Shown piece by piece: positions 9,358-19,353 of a stretch of 64,000 nucleotides of DNA. This DNA comes from Natranaerobius thermophilus JW/NM-WN-LF. GTDB taxonomy: Bacteria > Bacillota > Natranaerobiia > Natranaerobiales > Natranaerobiaceae. Every line of letters begins with the position of its first letter. Within the stretch, counting starts at the first letter, position 1. The DNA lies in the NCBI RefSeq assembly GCF_000020005.1, contig NC_010718.1, positions 3,101,558 to 3,165,557 on the forward strand, read 5' to 3'. The notes below the pieces were generated by a model, which worked only from the letters and a program-made list of their open reading frames with translations, had not been told where the DNA came from and ran no database searches. The position numbers and the translations under genes are program-made.

Positions 9358-9385
9358 TTTCTACGGAGGGTTTGTTAATTCCTTC
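9358..9385 (-). promoter_or_regulatory. Sigma-H-type promoter of spo0F
   Basis: On the minus strand GAAGGAATT (9385-9377), a 12-nt spacer, then GTAGAAA (9364-9358). The sigma-H consensus is RNAGGAWWW-N11/12-RNNGAAT: all nine -35 positions and six of seven -10 positions match. It lies about 170 bp before spo0F; in B. subtilis spo0F has a sigma-H promoter. Confidence 0.5.
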
Positions 9386-9442
9386 CTGATAATTTTATTA
9401 ATATAAATGTGGGCATATTTTATTATAAAACTAGTACTTTTG

Positions 9443-10345
9443 TTATAAAATATCCACCTGCCCTGAGAAAATAGTAACACCAGTTCCTTCAACCAGTACA
9501 CTTCCCTGTTCTTCTGGAGTTATATACATTCTGGAAGGCCTACCTAGAGTGTCACCCTGATCAATTAGTAATCTTTTCCCATAATCAACGGCTCCGTATT
9601 GGGCCAAATAGTAAGCTAATCCACTATTTGCAGAGCCAGTTGCTGCCTCCTCATCTATTCCTACTAAGGGAGCGAAGTTTCGGACAAATAAGTCCCCGCC
9701 TCGAGGACTAGAAAAAGTAAATAAATGTAGTCCTACAATATCCATTTTTCTTGATAATAGTGCTAATCTGTCTAAGCGAGGAACTAAATCTTGTAGGGTT
9801 TTTACGTCTTTCACGGGAACATGAAGGTCAGAAATCCCGACATTAATCACTTGTAAAGGCAAATCCATAGGGCAAAACTCATTAACACTAGTAAAAGTAG
9901 CATTCACTGAATTTTTAATATAAAACAGGTCCTCTAATACATAAGGAGAAACCTTATCTCCCATCTCGATATCTTTATCATGTTTCCAAGTGCATATTAA
10001 GGGAGAACCATTTCCTCTGGGATAAACAGTCACCGGAAAAGATCCTTCTTGAGTAGTTTGAGTATAGGTAGTACCATCTTGATCTGGTGTTAGGTATCCA
10101 GAAGTCACTAAAGCATGAAAAGCCGCTACTGTTGCATGTCCACAGTAGGAAACTTCTACTGTAGGAGTGAAGAATCTAAACTCCAAACCCGGCAAAACAA
10201 AAGCCGTCTCAGAAGCATTGACTTCCTTGGCCAAGTTTTGCATCGTCTCACGAGGTAACTCTTGTTCAGAGATAATTACCCCTGCCGGGTTGCCACCAAA
10301 AGATGTCTCTGTAAAAGAATCAACCTGAAAAAATTTTGCTTTCAA
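9443..10345 (-). CDS. PhzF-family isomerase-like protein
   Basis: A 300-residue protein of the PhzF/diaminopimelate-epimerase-fold family. It begins MKAKFFQVDSFTETSFGGNPAGV, has the catalytic-Glu region NASETAFVLPG and the SYCGHATVAAFHAL motif, and the second-half signature GIDEEAATGSANSGLA. Members are isomerases or epimerases of small acids; the substrate here is unknown. The start is a TTG at 10345 with AAGGAGG 6 nt upstream; an upstream TTG at 10363 would place the ribosome binding site inside the gene. It seems monocistronic. Confidence 0.85.
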   Translation of the reverse strand: MKAKFFQVDSFTETSFGGNPAGVIISEQELPRETMQNLAKEVNASETAFVLPGLEFRFFTPTVEVSYCGHATVAAFHALVTSGYLTPDQDGTTYTQTTQEGSFPVTVYPRGNGSPLICTWKHDKDIEMGDKVSPYVLEDLFYIKNSVNATFTSVNEFCPMDLPLQVINVGISDLHVPVKDVKTLQDLVPRLDRLALLSRKMDIVGLHLFTFSSPRGGDLFVRNFAPLVGIDEEAATGSANSGLAYYLAQYGAVDYGKRLLIDQGDTLGRPSRMYITPEEQGSVLVEGTGVTIFSGQVDIL

Positions 10346-10418
10346 AGTTAACCTCCTTTGCAAATCAAGGGTTCATAATTATAATCGTATCTCTGTTCAT
10401 GTACTAGTTTTCAAAAAT

Positions 10419-11618
10419 TCAAACACCCTTTGTTCGAGCTCCAGTAATTTTTTTAAAAAACCTCTTAATTAACTTCTTGATAAATAATATCAAAGGTTTT
10501 AGATCCTGCAAATCAAATATGGCATAACTTAAGGGCCCAATATACGATTTGATCCATCTAAAAAAGCTTAATTCACCACTTGACATGTAATTAAAAGCTG
10601 CTTTGACATCTTCATAAAAATAAACGAATTTCAGACCCTCTTCGCGGTTTATCTGTTGGGAAAGTGATTCACCAATCATGTCGTAATATTGGGCAGCAGG
10701 AAGATTAATCCCACTTGTTAAAATCACATTGTTAAAATTGGTAACTCGGGGATTGATTTCAATCATATAAAACTTGCCATTACGAGGATCTTTTTTTAAT
10801 TCAATTTCAACTATTCCATGATACCCAATTTTTTTAAGAAAATCTTCGCCTAATTGTATGATTCTAGGTTCAAATACGCTTTCAGTAAAGACTGATGCTC
10901 CAAAATGTATAGGAAACTGCCTTTGTTTTCGATTGGTAAATACCTTAACAGGTTCAGCATTTCTATTAAAATAGGCATCATAAGTATAAACATGATCATC
11001 TGGACCAGGAATAATTTCTTGAATCATTACATCTAAATCGGCATCAGTAGCCGAAGATACCGCTTCATATAGTTGGCGGTAGTTACTGACTTCAAAAACC
11101 TTTTTTCGGAATTTCTTTACAAATTCGTGGCTCAATTCGGGTTTAACTATACAAGGGTAAACCATTTCATTCTTAATATTTTCTAAATCTTCAATACCTT
11201 GAACAAAAAAAGTTTTAGGTATTGGCATTCCATGTTTTTGAGCAAGTTTGTAGAGTTTATGTTTATTAACTAAATCAGACACCAGCCCCTTAGGTAATGG
11301 GGGGAATAAGTAATAATCCTCCAGTTCATCAACAGAATTAGATATCATTATGGCATAGGGGTCAGCGGCAGGCAATAATACAGGTTTTTCTGAAAACTTT
11401 TTTCCAAAGTTTTTTAAAAATTCGACTACCTTATTTTCACCTTCTTTATTAATATCAGGAATCAACACCTGTTCAGACACATATTTGGAACCAAATCCAT
11501 AGGATAGAGGATCATAATCCATGGCAATTACGGGAATGCCTTCTTTTCCTAAAGAGCGAATAGCACTAAGTCCAATATAATAATTTACTCCTAGAACAAT
11601 AGCCTTGCGCTTAGTCAT
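10419..11618 (-). CDS. ATP-grasp family carboxylate ligase, substrate unknown
   Basis: A 399-residue protein with an N-terminal Rossmann-like domain (KAIVLGVNYYIGLSAIRSLG), a hinge reading NKHKLYKLAQKHGMPIPKTF and an ATP-grasp core with Mg/ATP residues in IVEIELKKDPRNGKFYMIEINPRVT. Such enzymes join a carboxylate to an amine through an acyl phosphate; related proteins act on D-amino acids, peptides or polyamines. The C-terminal 25 residues are strongly basic and amphipathic (FIKKLIKRFFKKITGARTK) and could attach it to the membrane. The ATG at 11618 follows GGAGG by 8 nt. No partner gene identifies the substrate. Confidence 0.75.
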   Translation of the reverse strand: MTKRKAIVLGVNYYIGLSAIRSLGKEGIPVIAMDYDPLSYGFGSKYVSEQVLIPDINKEGENKVVEFLKNFGKKFSEKPVLLPAADPYAIMISNSVDELEDYYLFPPLPKGLVSDLVNKHKLYKLAQKHGMPIPKTFFVQGIEDLENIKNEMVYPCIVKPELSHEFVKKFRKKVFEVSNYRQLYEAVSSATDADLDVMIQEIIPGPDDHVYTYDAYFNRNAEPVKVFTNRKQRQFPIHFGASVFTESVFEPRIIQLGEDFLKKIGYHGIVEIELKKDPRNGKFYMIEINPRVTNFNNVILTSGINLPAAQYYDMIGESLSQQINREEGLKFVYFYEDVKAAFNYMSSGELSFFRWIKSYIGPLSYAIFDLQDLKPLILFIKKLIKRFFKKITGARTKGV

Positions 11619-11683
11619 AAGCAATTCCTCCGAATCAAATCATCCAAAACTTACTGTTGTGTCGTATTTCTTATAGGGTAATA

Positions 11684-11710
11684 ACGGGGTAAATGTAACA
11701 TTTACCCCGT
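11684..11710. repeat. Perfect 13-1-13 inverted repeat between ferredoxin and ATP-grasp genes
   Basis: ACGGGGTAAATGT and ACATTTACCCCGT flank one A. It lies 63 bp downstream of the ferredoxin and 66 bp upstream of the ATP-grasp gene. No U-run follows on either strand, so it may be an operator or a weak terminator. Confidence 0.5.
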
Positions 11711-11772
11711 AACTCTTTGAAAACACTTTAAGTAACGTCAAATAATCTCTCCTAAAATAAAACTTCAGGAGG

Positions 11773-12012
<240 letters not shown>

Positions 12013-12055
12013 TTATTTTACATATCTCTGGGAACAATGGGGATGAGGTGATTTT

Positions 12056-12409
12056 ATGAGCCACATCAAACTAGTAGTCATAGGATTGATCACTGGAAGT
12101 ATCAATGGTTTACTAGGTGTAGGAGGAGGCACTTTTTTAATTCCAGCTTTGACTCATGTAAAAAAACTCAAACAGCATATCGCTCATGGTACTACCATAT
12201 CTGTAATCTTACCCACCGCCCTGGCCAGTGCTGCCATTTATGGTTTTCATGATAGGGTAGATTATTTATTAGCTCTGAAAGTAATTGCTAGTGGAGCCCT
12301 GGGTAGCTTCTTAGGAGCTAAACTTATGAATTTCTTAAACCCAGATTTTTTAAAGAGAATTTTTGCAACTTTCATTATTATTACAGGAATTTGGTTGATA
12401 ATGTCATGA
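12056..12409 (+). CDS. TauE/SafE family permease, half-size protein 1
   Basis: A 117-residue membrane protein with about four hydrophobic segments. The glycine-rich motif GSINGLLGVGGGTFLIPAL is the repeated signature of TauE/SafE (DUF81) transporters, which usually have two such halves in one 250-residue chain and export sulfite, sulfoacetate or related anions. Here each half is a separate gene. The ATG follows GAGGTG. Its stop codon overlaps the next start as ATGA, so the two halves are translationally coupled and probably form a heterodimer. Substrate unknown. Confidence 0.82.
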   Translation: MSHIKLVVIGLITGSINGLLGVGGGTFLIPALTHVKKLKQHIAHGTTISVILPTALASAAIYGFHDRVDYLLALKVIASGALGSFLGAKLMNFLNPDFLKRIFATFIIITGIWLIMS

Positions 12410-12768
12410 TATTAGAGACAATCTTAATTTATGTTATTGGTTTTATAACAGGTATAGTGACAGGGCTAGCCCTTGGCGGTGGAGCAGTTTTGATACCTTT
12501 TTTGGTACTTCTGGTACAAATAGAACAACATGTAGCCCAGGGAGTCACTTTAATCGCCTTTTTACCTATGTCTATTATTGCCATAATAACCCATTACAAA
12601 CAAGGAAATGTCAACAAAAGTCTTATAATTCCACTGGCTAGTGGCAGTATTATAGGAGCGATAGGAGGAGCTATTTTAGCTATGTCTTTTTCTCCAGAAG
12701 TTTTGACTAAAATATACGGTGGTTTTCTAATTGTTATGGGATGTTACGAATTTTACAGTTCTATGTAG
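12406..12768 (+). CDS. TauE/SafE family permease, half-size protein 2
   Basis: A 120-residue protein with four predicted membrane segments and its own TauE/SafE motif, GIVTGLALGGGAVLIPFLV. It corresponds to the second half of a full-length family member. The ATG at 12406 overlaps the TGA of the preceding gene; an in-frame TTG at 12391 is less likely. Together with the first half it would make a full-size anion exporter. Confidence 0.82.
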   Translation: MILETILIYVIGFITGIVTGLALGGGAVLIPFLVLLVQIEQHVAQGVTLIAFLPMSIIAIITHYKQGNVNKSLIIPLASGSIIGAIGGAILAMSFSPEVLTKIYGGFLIVMGCYEFYSSM

Positions 12769-12821
12769 ATACTCAGTGATGACAAAACTCCCTACAATCA
12801 GATAAAATAGATGGGGGCAAA

Positions 12822-12855
12822 GCTATAATATGGATGTGACACTCCCAATTATAGC
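12822..12855. repeat. Inverted repeat in the TauE-PBP gap
   Basis: GCTATAAT and ATTATAGC, 8 bp each, with an 18-nt loop, lie between the converging TauE pair and the penicillin-binding protein gene. No clear U-run follows, so a terminator role is uncertain. Confidence 0.35.
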
Positions 12856-12957
12856 CCAGGGAACAGGCAAACAATATATACCAATTGCTTTTTTTAATTG
12901 AGCCATATTGTCCATTTTAGTGCCAATCCTGGTAAACTTTTTCATCGCCCTATAGAA

Positions 12958-15075
12958 CTAATCGTTATCTTCTTGAAAAAATGGCCACCAAGGAGGAGGA
13001 AAGCCAGGGCCTTCCTCTTTTTCTGGTAAATGTACATCACAATCATTATCGGGTTGGGTTCTCGGTTCAAAATATTCAGTTGTTACTACTTCTTCAGGAC
13101 AATAATCTGTTGCTAGTTTCCCCGAATCTTCACAGATTTCACGTTCAATTAGTCCATCAGGACGAGAAAAGTCTTCATGATCCAATTTATGAGAAACAGA
13201 ATTCATAAATTCACTCCAAAGAGGTGCAGCTAAACTCCCTCCAGTTCCGGGAACGGGTTCTACATTGCCATCATCACTTACAAATACAGTAGTTACTAGT
13301 TCGGGGGTATAACCTACAAAAACTGCATCCATTCGGCCTTCCGTTGTGCCTGTTTTCCCGGCAGCTGGAAAATCAATTTCATCCCATATACTTGAAGCCG
13401 TGCCTCTAGGAGAAATCACATCCTCCATTATACTGGTCATTTGATAAGCTGTTTGTTGACTCAGCTCTACTGACCGCTCTGGCTCATTTTCATAGATAAC
13501 TGTGCCCCTACTATCTTCAACCTTTTTTATCAGTTTCGGTTCTACCAAAATTCCTTCATTGGCAAAAGGTGTATATCCTGATGTAAGTTTTAAAGGCGAA
13601 GCTTCGACCTGTCCTAGAGGAAAGGAAAGGGTAGTTGGAATATCGTCAATTACTCCCATACTTTCAGCCTGCTCCACACTAGGATACCGCCCCATATCAT
13701 CATGAACTTTAACAGCAGTTACATTACACGATTCCCGAATTGCTCTGCGAATTGTCAGGTCATCATTATGGTAAACACCGCCATAATCAGTAGGTACGAA
13801 GGGGCCATTATCCCATCCCGGTTCCTCTGGGTATACAGTTTCCTCACAAGTAAAGGTAGTAGCAGGTGTGATTTCATTTTCCGATAAAGCTGCAGCATAT
13901 ACAAATGGTTTAATCGTAGAACCAACTGGTCTATTAGGACTAATAGGATTAGCTCGATTGAAAGGGGTTTCTTCATAGTCCCGACCACCTACGAAAGCTC
14001 TCACCCTACCGGTATCAGGCTCCAATGCTACCATAGAACCTTGTGGTTGACGAATTTCCGAATCCCCTCTTTCAGCATATCTGACTACTCCCAAGTCTTC
14101 ATCTAAAATTCTTTCAGCTTCTGACTGCATTTCCTGATCTAAAGTAGTATATACACGAAAGCCTCCCCTTTGAAAATCTTCTGTATAATCTTCTGGCAAT
14201 TTCTCTTCTAGTCGCCTGTTAACCTCATCTGCAAAATAAGAAGCATTTTCCTTGGGAGGATTATATCCAGTAACATCTAGTGCTTCAACAGCAGCTGCTT
14301 GAGCTGTGTCCTGATTAACCACTCCTTCTTGAGCCATTATATGTAAGACTGCATCACGTCTTTGTTGAGCATTTTCTGGATTTCGAAATGGTGAATAATA
14401 ATAGGGACTTCTCGGTATTCCAATTAACATAGCAATCTCTTGAAGCTCTAATTCATTGGTATTTTTTCCAAAATACATTCTACTGGCAGCTTCTACACCA
14501 TAAGCTCCATGGCCGAAATAGATACCGTTTAAATACTGTTCCAAAATTTCCTCTTTACTCAATGTCCTTTCTAGATGCAAAGTCAAGAAAAATTCTCGAA
14601 CTTTTCTATCTATTGTCCTGGAATGATCTAAAAAGTAATTTTTAGCTAATTGTTGGGTAATAGTACTACCACCCTCGACGACTTCTCTGGCTCTAATATT
14701 ACGCCACATAGCCCTAGTTATACCTCTTATATCTATTCCTAAGTGTTCCTTGAACCTCCTGTCTTCTACGGCCATGATCCCTTCTACCATTTCTTCTGGC
14801 ATTTCATCTATTGAAATATAAATCCGATAATCATCGTACTCATGATAGAATTCCTCTCCATTTTTATCTAACATAACAGTAGCACTTTCAAATTCAGGAG
14901 GCGAGACATCTTCTAAAGCAGATACTACAACTGGTAATAAGATAATAAATCCAATGACAGAAATAATTGCTACAATAAACAGCAATTTGAAAATTTTTTT
15001 AAATATATTAATAAAGCCCGGTCTTTTTTTGTTCTCTAGGTATTGTTCTTTTGATGGCGATCTTTTGCGCCTCAA
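12958..15075 (-). CDS. Class A penicillin-binding protein (PBP1A family)
   Basis: A 705-residue bifunctional peptidoglycan synthase. After a basic cytoplasmic head and one membrane anchor (about 25-50), the GT51 glycosyltransferase domain shows EDRRFKEHLGIDIRGITRA and GGSTITQQLAKNYF; the transpeptidase domain has the SxxK serine in GSTIKPF, the SCN triad and KTGTT. The C-terminal tail is acidic and proline/tryptophan-rich. It polymerises and cross-links glycan outside the membrane. The start is a TTG at 15075 behind GAGGG. The acidic exterior fits a salt-adapted organism. Confidence 0.93.
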   Translation of the reverse strand: MRRKRSPSKEQYLENKKRPGFINIFKKIFKLLFIVAIISVIGFIILLPVVVSALEDVSPPEFESATVMLDKNGEEFYHEYDDYRIYISIDEMPEEMVEGIMAVEDRRFKEHLGIDIRGITRAMWRNIRAREVVEGGSTITQQLAKNYFLDHSRTIDRKVREFFLTLHLERTLSKEEILEQYLNGIYFGHGAYGVEAASRMYFGKNTNELELQEIAMLIGIPRSPYYYSPFRNPENAQQRRDAVLHIMAQEGVVNQDTAQAAAVEALDVTGYNPPKENASYFADEVNRRLEEKLPEDYTEDFQRGGFRVYTTLDQEMQSEAERILDEDLGVVRYAERGDSEIRQPQGSMVALEPDTGRVRAFVGGRDYEETPFNRANPISPNRPVGSTIKPFVYAAALSENEITPATTFTCEETVYPEEPGWDNGPFVPTDYGGVYHNDDLTIRRAIRESCNVTAVKVHDDMGRYPSVEQAESMGVIDDIPTTLSFPLGQVEASPLKLTSGYTPFANEGILVEPKLIKKVEDSRGTVIYENEPERSVELSQQTAYQMTSIMEDVISPRGTASSIWDEIDFPAAGKTGTTEGRMDAVFVGYTPELVTTVFVSDDGNVEPVPGTGGSLAAPLWSEFMNSVSHKLDHEDFSRPDGLIEREICEDSGKLATDYCPEEVVTTEYFEPRTQPDNDCDVHLPEKEEGPGFPPPWWPFFQEDND

Positions 15076-15278
15076 AATAATTCCCTCTTTTCCTAATAAT
15101 TTTTCTATCTATATAAGTCTTCCCAGAATTTGAGGTTGTTATCCAATTATTCAATGGATTCTCCCTGTTCCGCAAATAGATAAGTCTGATATAATATCTA
15201 TAAAATAATTTATTTGAGATCTAAAATGTTAAAAAATTCAATAAAAACACAAATAAAAATTAAAGGAGGCGGGTTTTG

Positions 15279-16529
15279 ATGACTGAATTTAATCCGTTAT
15301 TTAGCCATGTAAGTACTCAGGATTGGCAAGATTGGAACTGGCAGTTAAAAAACAGGATCACTGATTTAGAATCACTAAAAGAGATTATTAACTTAACTGA
15401 CAAAGAGGAAGAAGGAATCCAGCAAGCTTTAAAAACTTTAAGAATGGCCATCACCCCTTATTATGCATCTTTAATGGATAAGGATGATCCTAGCTGCCCC
15501 ATTAGACGCCAGGCAGTTCCAAGCTCCCTGGAGTTGAATTTTGGTGATTCTGACCTGGAAGATCCTTTGAGTGAAGATACTGACTCTCCCGTAGAAGGTA
15601 TTACTCACCGATATCCAGATCGGGTATTGTTTCTGGTAACCGATCAATGCTCCATGTACTGTCGTCACTGCACCAGAAGAAGAATAGCCGGTACCACAGA
15701 TAAAGCTGCTCCTAAAGAAGTAGTTGATAATGCTATTGAATACATTAAAAACACCCCTCGTGTGAGGGATGTACTAATTTCCGGTGGAGATGGTTTAATA
15801 ATTTCAGATGAAAGGCTAGAATATATCCTGGACCAATTATATAAAATTGAGCACGTAGAGATAATTAGGATTGGCACTCGCGCTCCTGTAGTACTTCCTC
15901 AGAGAATCACGGATGATCTGGTTTCAATATTGAAAAAATATCATCCTGTTTGGCTTAATACCCATTACAATCACCCTAAAGAATTAACCTCAGAAGCGCA
16001 AAAAGCCCTGGCAAAATTAGCGGATGCTGGTATACCTTTAGGTAATCAGTCTGTGTTGTTAAAAGGAATCAACGATTGTCCCGGAACTATGAAAAATTTA
16101 GTTCACGAGTTAGTTAAGCATAGAGTTCGACCTTATTACATTTATCAGTGTGATCTATCTCAAGGTATTGAACACTTTAGAACTTCCGTATCGGCAGGTC
16201 TTGAAATTGTGGAACATCTAAGAGGGCATACTAGTGGCTTTGCCGTGCCAACCTATGTGGTAGATGCCCCAGGAGGCGGTGGAAAGATCCCTGTAATGCC
16301 CCAATATTTAATTTCTCAATCTCCTGAAAGTGTTATTCTAAGAAATTATGAAGGTGTAATAGCCAAGTACTCAGAACCACAAGATAAGAGCAGAGGGTGT
16401 GGCAAACAAAGCTGCAACGATTGTCAGTTATCTGATAATACAGCCACAGGAGTGACAGCTCTAATGGAGGATAAAGAAATCAGCTTAGAACCTAGAAATT
16501 TAGCACGAAGACAACGTCGAAAAAAATAA
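15279..16529 (+). CDS. kamA: Lysine 2,3-aminomutase
   Basis: A 416-residue radical-SAM, PLP-dependent enzyme converting L-alpha-lysine to L-beta-lysine. The [4Fe-4S]/SAM cysteines are C124, C128 and C131 in DQCSMYCRHCTRRR; the PLP lysine is in DAPGGGGKIPVMP; a cysteine-rich C-terminal tail (GCGKQSCNDC) is usual in this family. Beta-lysine feeds lysine fermentation or, after acetylation by AblB, the osmolyte N-epsilon-acetyl-beta-lysine. No ablB or lysine-fermentation genes are next to it. AAAGGAGG lies 9 nt before the ATG. A lone TATAAT is at 15190-15195. Confidence 0.93.
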   Translation: MTEFNPLFSHVSTQDWQDWNWQLKNRITDLESLKEIINLTDKEEEGIQQALKTLRMAITPYYASLMDKDDPSCPIRRQAVPSSLELNFGDSDLEDPLSEDTDSPVEGITHRYPDRVLFLVTDQCSMYCRHCTRRRIAGTTDKAAPKEVVDNAIEYIKNTPRVRDVLISGGDGLIISDERLEYILDQLYKIEHVEIIRIGTRAPVVLPQRITDDLVSILKKYHPVWLNTHYNHPKELTSEAQKALAKLADAGIPLGNQSVLLKGINDCPGTMKNLVHELVKHRVRPYYIYQCDLSQGIEHFRTSVSAGLEIVEHLRGHTSGFAVPTYVVDAPGGGGKIPVMPQYLISQSPESVILRNYEGVIAKYSEPQDKSRGCGKQSCNDCQLSDNTATGVTALMEDKEISLEPRNLARRQRRKK

Positions 16530-16548
16530 ATTTAAAATCATAATTTAA

Positions 16549-18259
<1,711 letters not shown>

Positions 18260-19342
18260 TTAACACTCATTTATGCTTTGTTGATTATTACAGATTATAG
18301 CTACAAAATCCTGTAAAATTTTAAACCTAACCTGTTCTCCAATATTTACAACCTTTTCTGGATGAATATGCATTAATAGTTCCTTTTTGCCGTTTGTAAA
18401 CTGAACCTCTACCAGAGCATCGATAGTTTCTCCTCTATAGATTGATTCCTTCAATATTCCTTCAAAAGGACCATTATCATCTAGTTCTAAACTTTCAGGT
18501 CTAATAGAAATATAAACTTCTCCATCTAAATTCAAATTATATTTATGAGGATATGGAATTTGCCCAAGTTCAGTCTCAACAAACAGTCCATCTTCTGCTA
18601 TCTTTCCTTTTAAGATATTGGTTTGCCCAACAAATTCGGCAACAAATTTGTTCTCTGGAAACTGATAAATTTCTCTTGGAGTGCCTCTTTGCTGGATAGT
18701 CCCCTTATTCATCACTATAATTTCATCAGAGATTGCAAAGGCATCAAGCTGATCATGGGATACAAAAATCGCCGTTGCTTGTGCCTCCTTTATAATTTTC
18801 TTGACTTCATTCCTCATATTTGCACGCATATCTGCGTCCAAATTACTAAAAGGTTCATCTAGTAAAACTACTACTGGCCGGGGAGCTAAAGCCCTAGCCA
18901 GTGCTACCCTTTGTTGTTGTCCACCAGATAATTCGTGGGGATAACGATTTTCGAAACCCTGTAAACCAACTAAATTAATAACTTCTCTGATTCTGCTAAG
19001 TCGATCCTTAGCTTTATAGCCAAAACCTATATTATCAAATACATTAAGATGAGGAAATAAAGCATAGTCTTGAAAAACCATCCCCACACCTCGTCTTTCA
19101 GGTGGAACCCAATAATTATTATCACTTACTACTTGATCTCCCAAAGTTATTACACCATTATCAGGACATTCAAAACCTGCTATCAATCTAAGAGTGGTTG
19201 ATTTGCCACAACCGCTTGGACCTAGTAATGTAATTATTGAACCTTTTTCAACGGCCAAACTAATATTGTTAACAGCTGGTTCAAATGATCCAACATAAGT
19301 TTTACTTACCTGGTCTAACTTGATAGTAAACTTCTCCTGCAT
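18260..19342 (-). CDS. fbpC: Ferric ion ABC transporter, ATP-binding protein
   Basis: A 360-residue ABC ATPase with Walker A LLGPSGCGKSTTLRL, Q-loop VFQDYALFPHL, signature LSGGQQQRVALARAL, Walker B VVVLLDEPFSNLDA and H-loop FVSHD. The C-terminal 120 residues form a TOBE regulatory domain. It powers import of iron delivered by the adjacent FbpA and FbpB. The start ATG follows GGAGGTGAG 11 bp after fbpB. The family also includes sulfate, thiosulfate and spermidine transporters; a Fur box in front of the operon favours iron. Confidence 0.88.
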   Translation of the reverse strand: MQEKFTIKLDQVSKTYVGSFEPAVNNISLAVEKGSIITLLGPSGCGKSTTLRLIAGFECPDNGVITLGDQVVSDNNYWVPPERRGVGMVFQDYALFPHLNVFDNIGFGYKAKDRLSRIREVINLVGLQGFENRYPHELSGGQQQRVALARALAPRPVVVLLDEPFSNLDADMRANMRNEVKKIIKEAQATAIFVSHDQLDAFAISDEIIVMNKGTIQQRGTPREIYQFPENKFVAEFVGQTNILKGKIAEDGLFVETELGQIPYPHKYNLNLDGEVYISIRPESLELDDNGPFEGILKESIYRGETIDALVEVQFTNGKKELLMHIHPEKVVNIGEQVRFKILQDFVAIICNNQQSINEC

Positions 19343-19353
19343 CTCCTCACCTC

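Noticed and set aside
12823..12945. A 40-codon minus-strand reading frame after the PBP gene (starts MKKFTRIGTKMDNMAQ).
   Set aside because: Only a weak AGGGCG site 3 nt before its ATG, no recognisable family, and it overlaps a hairpin; more likely chance in non-coding DNA.
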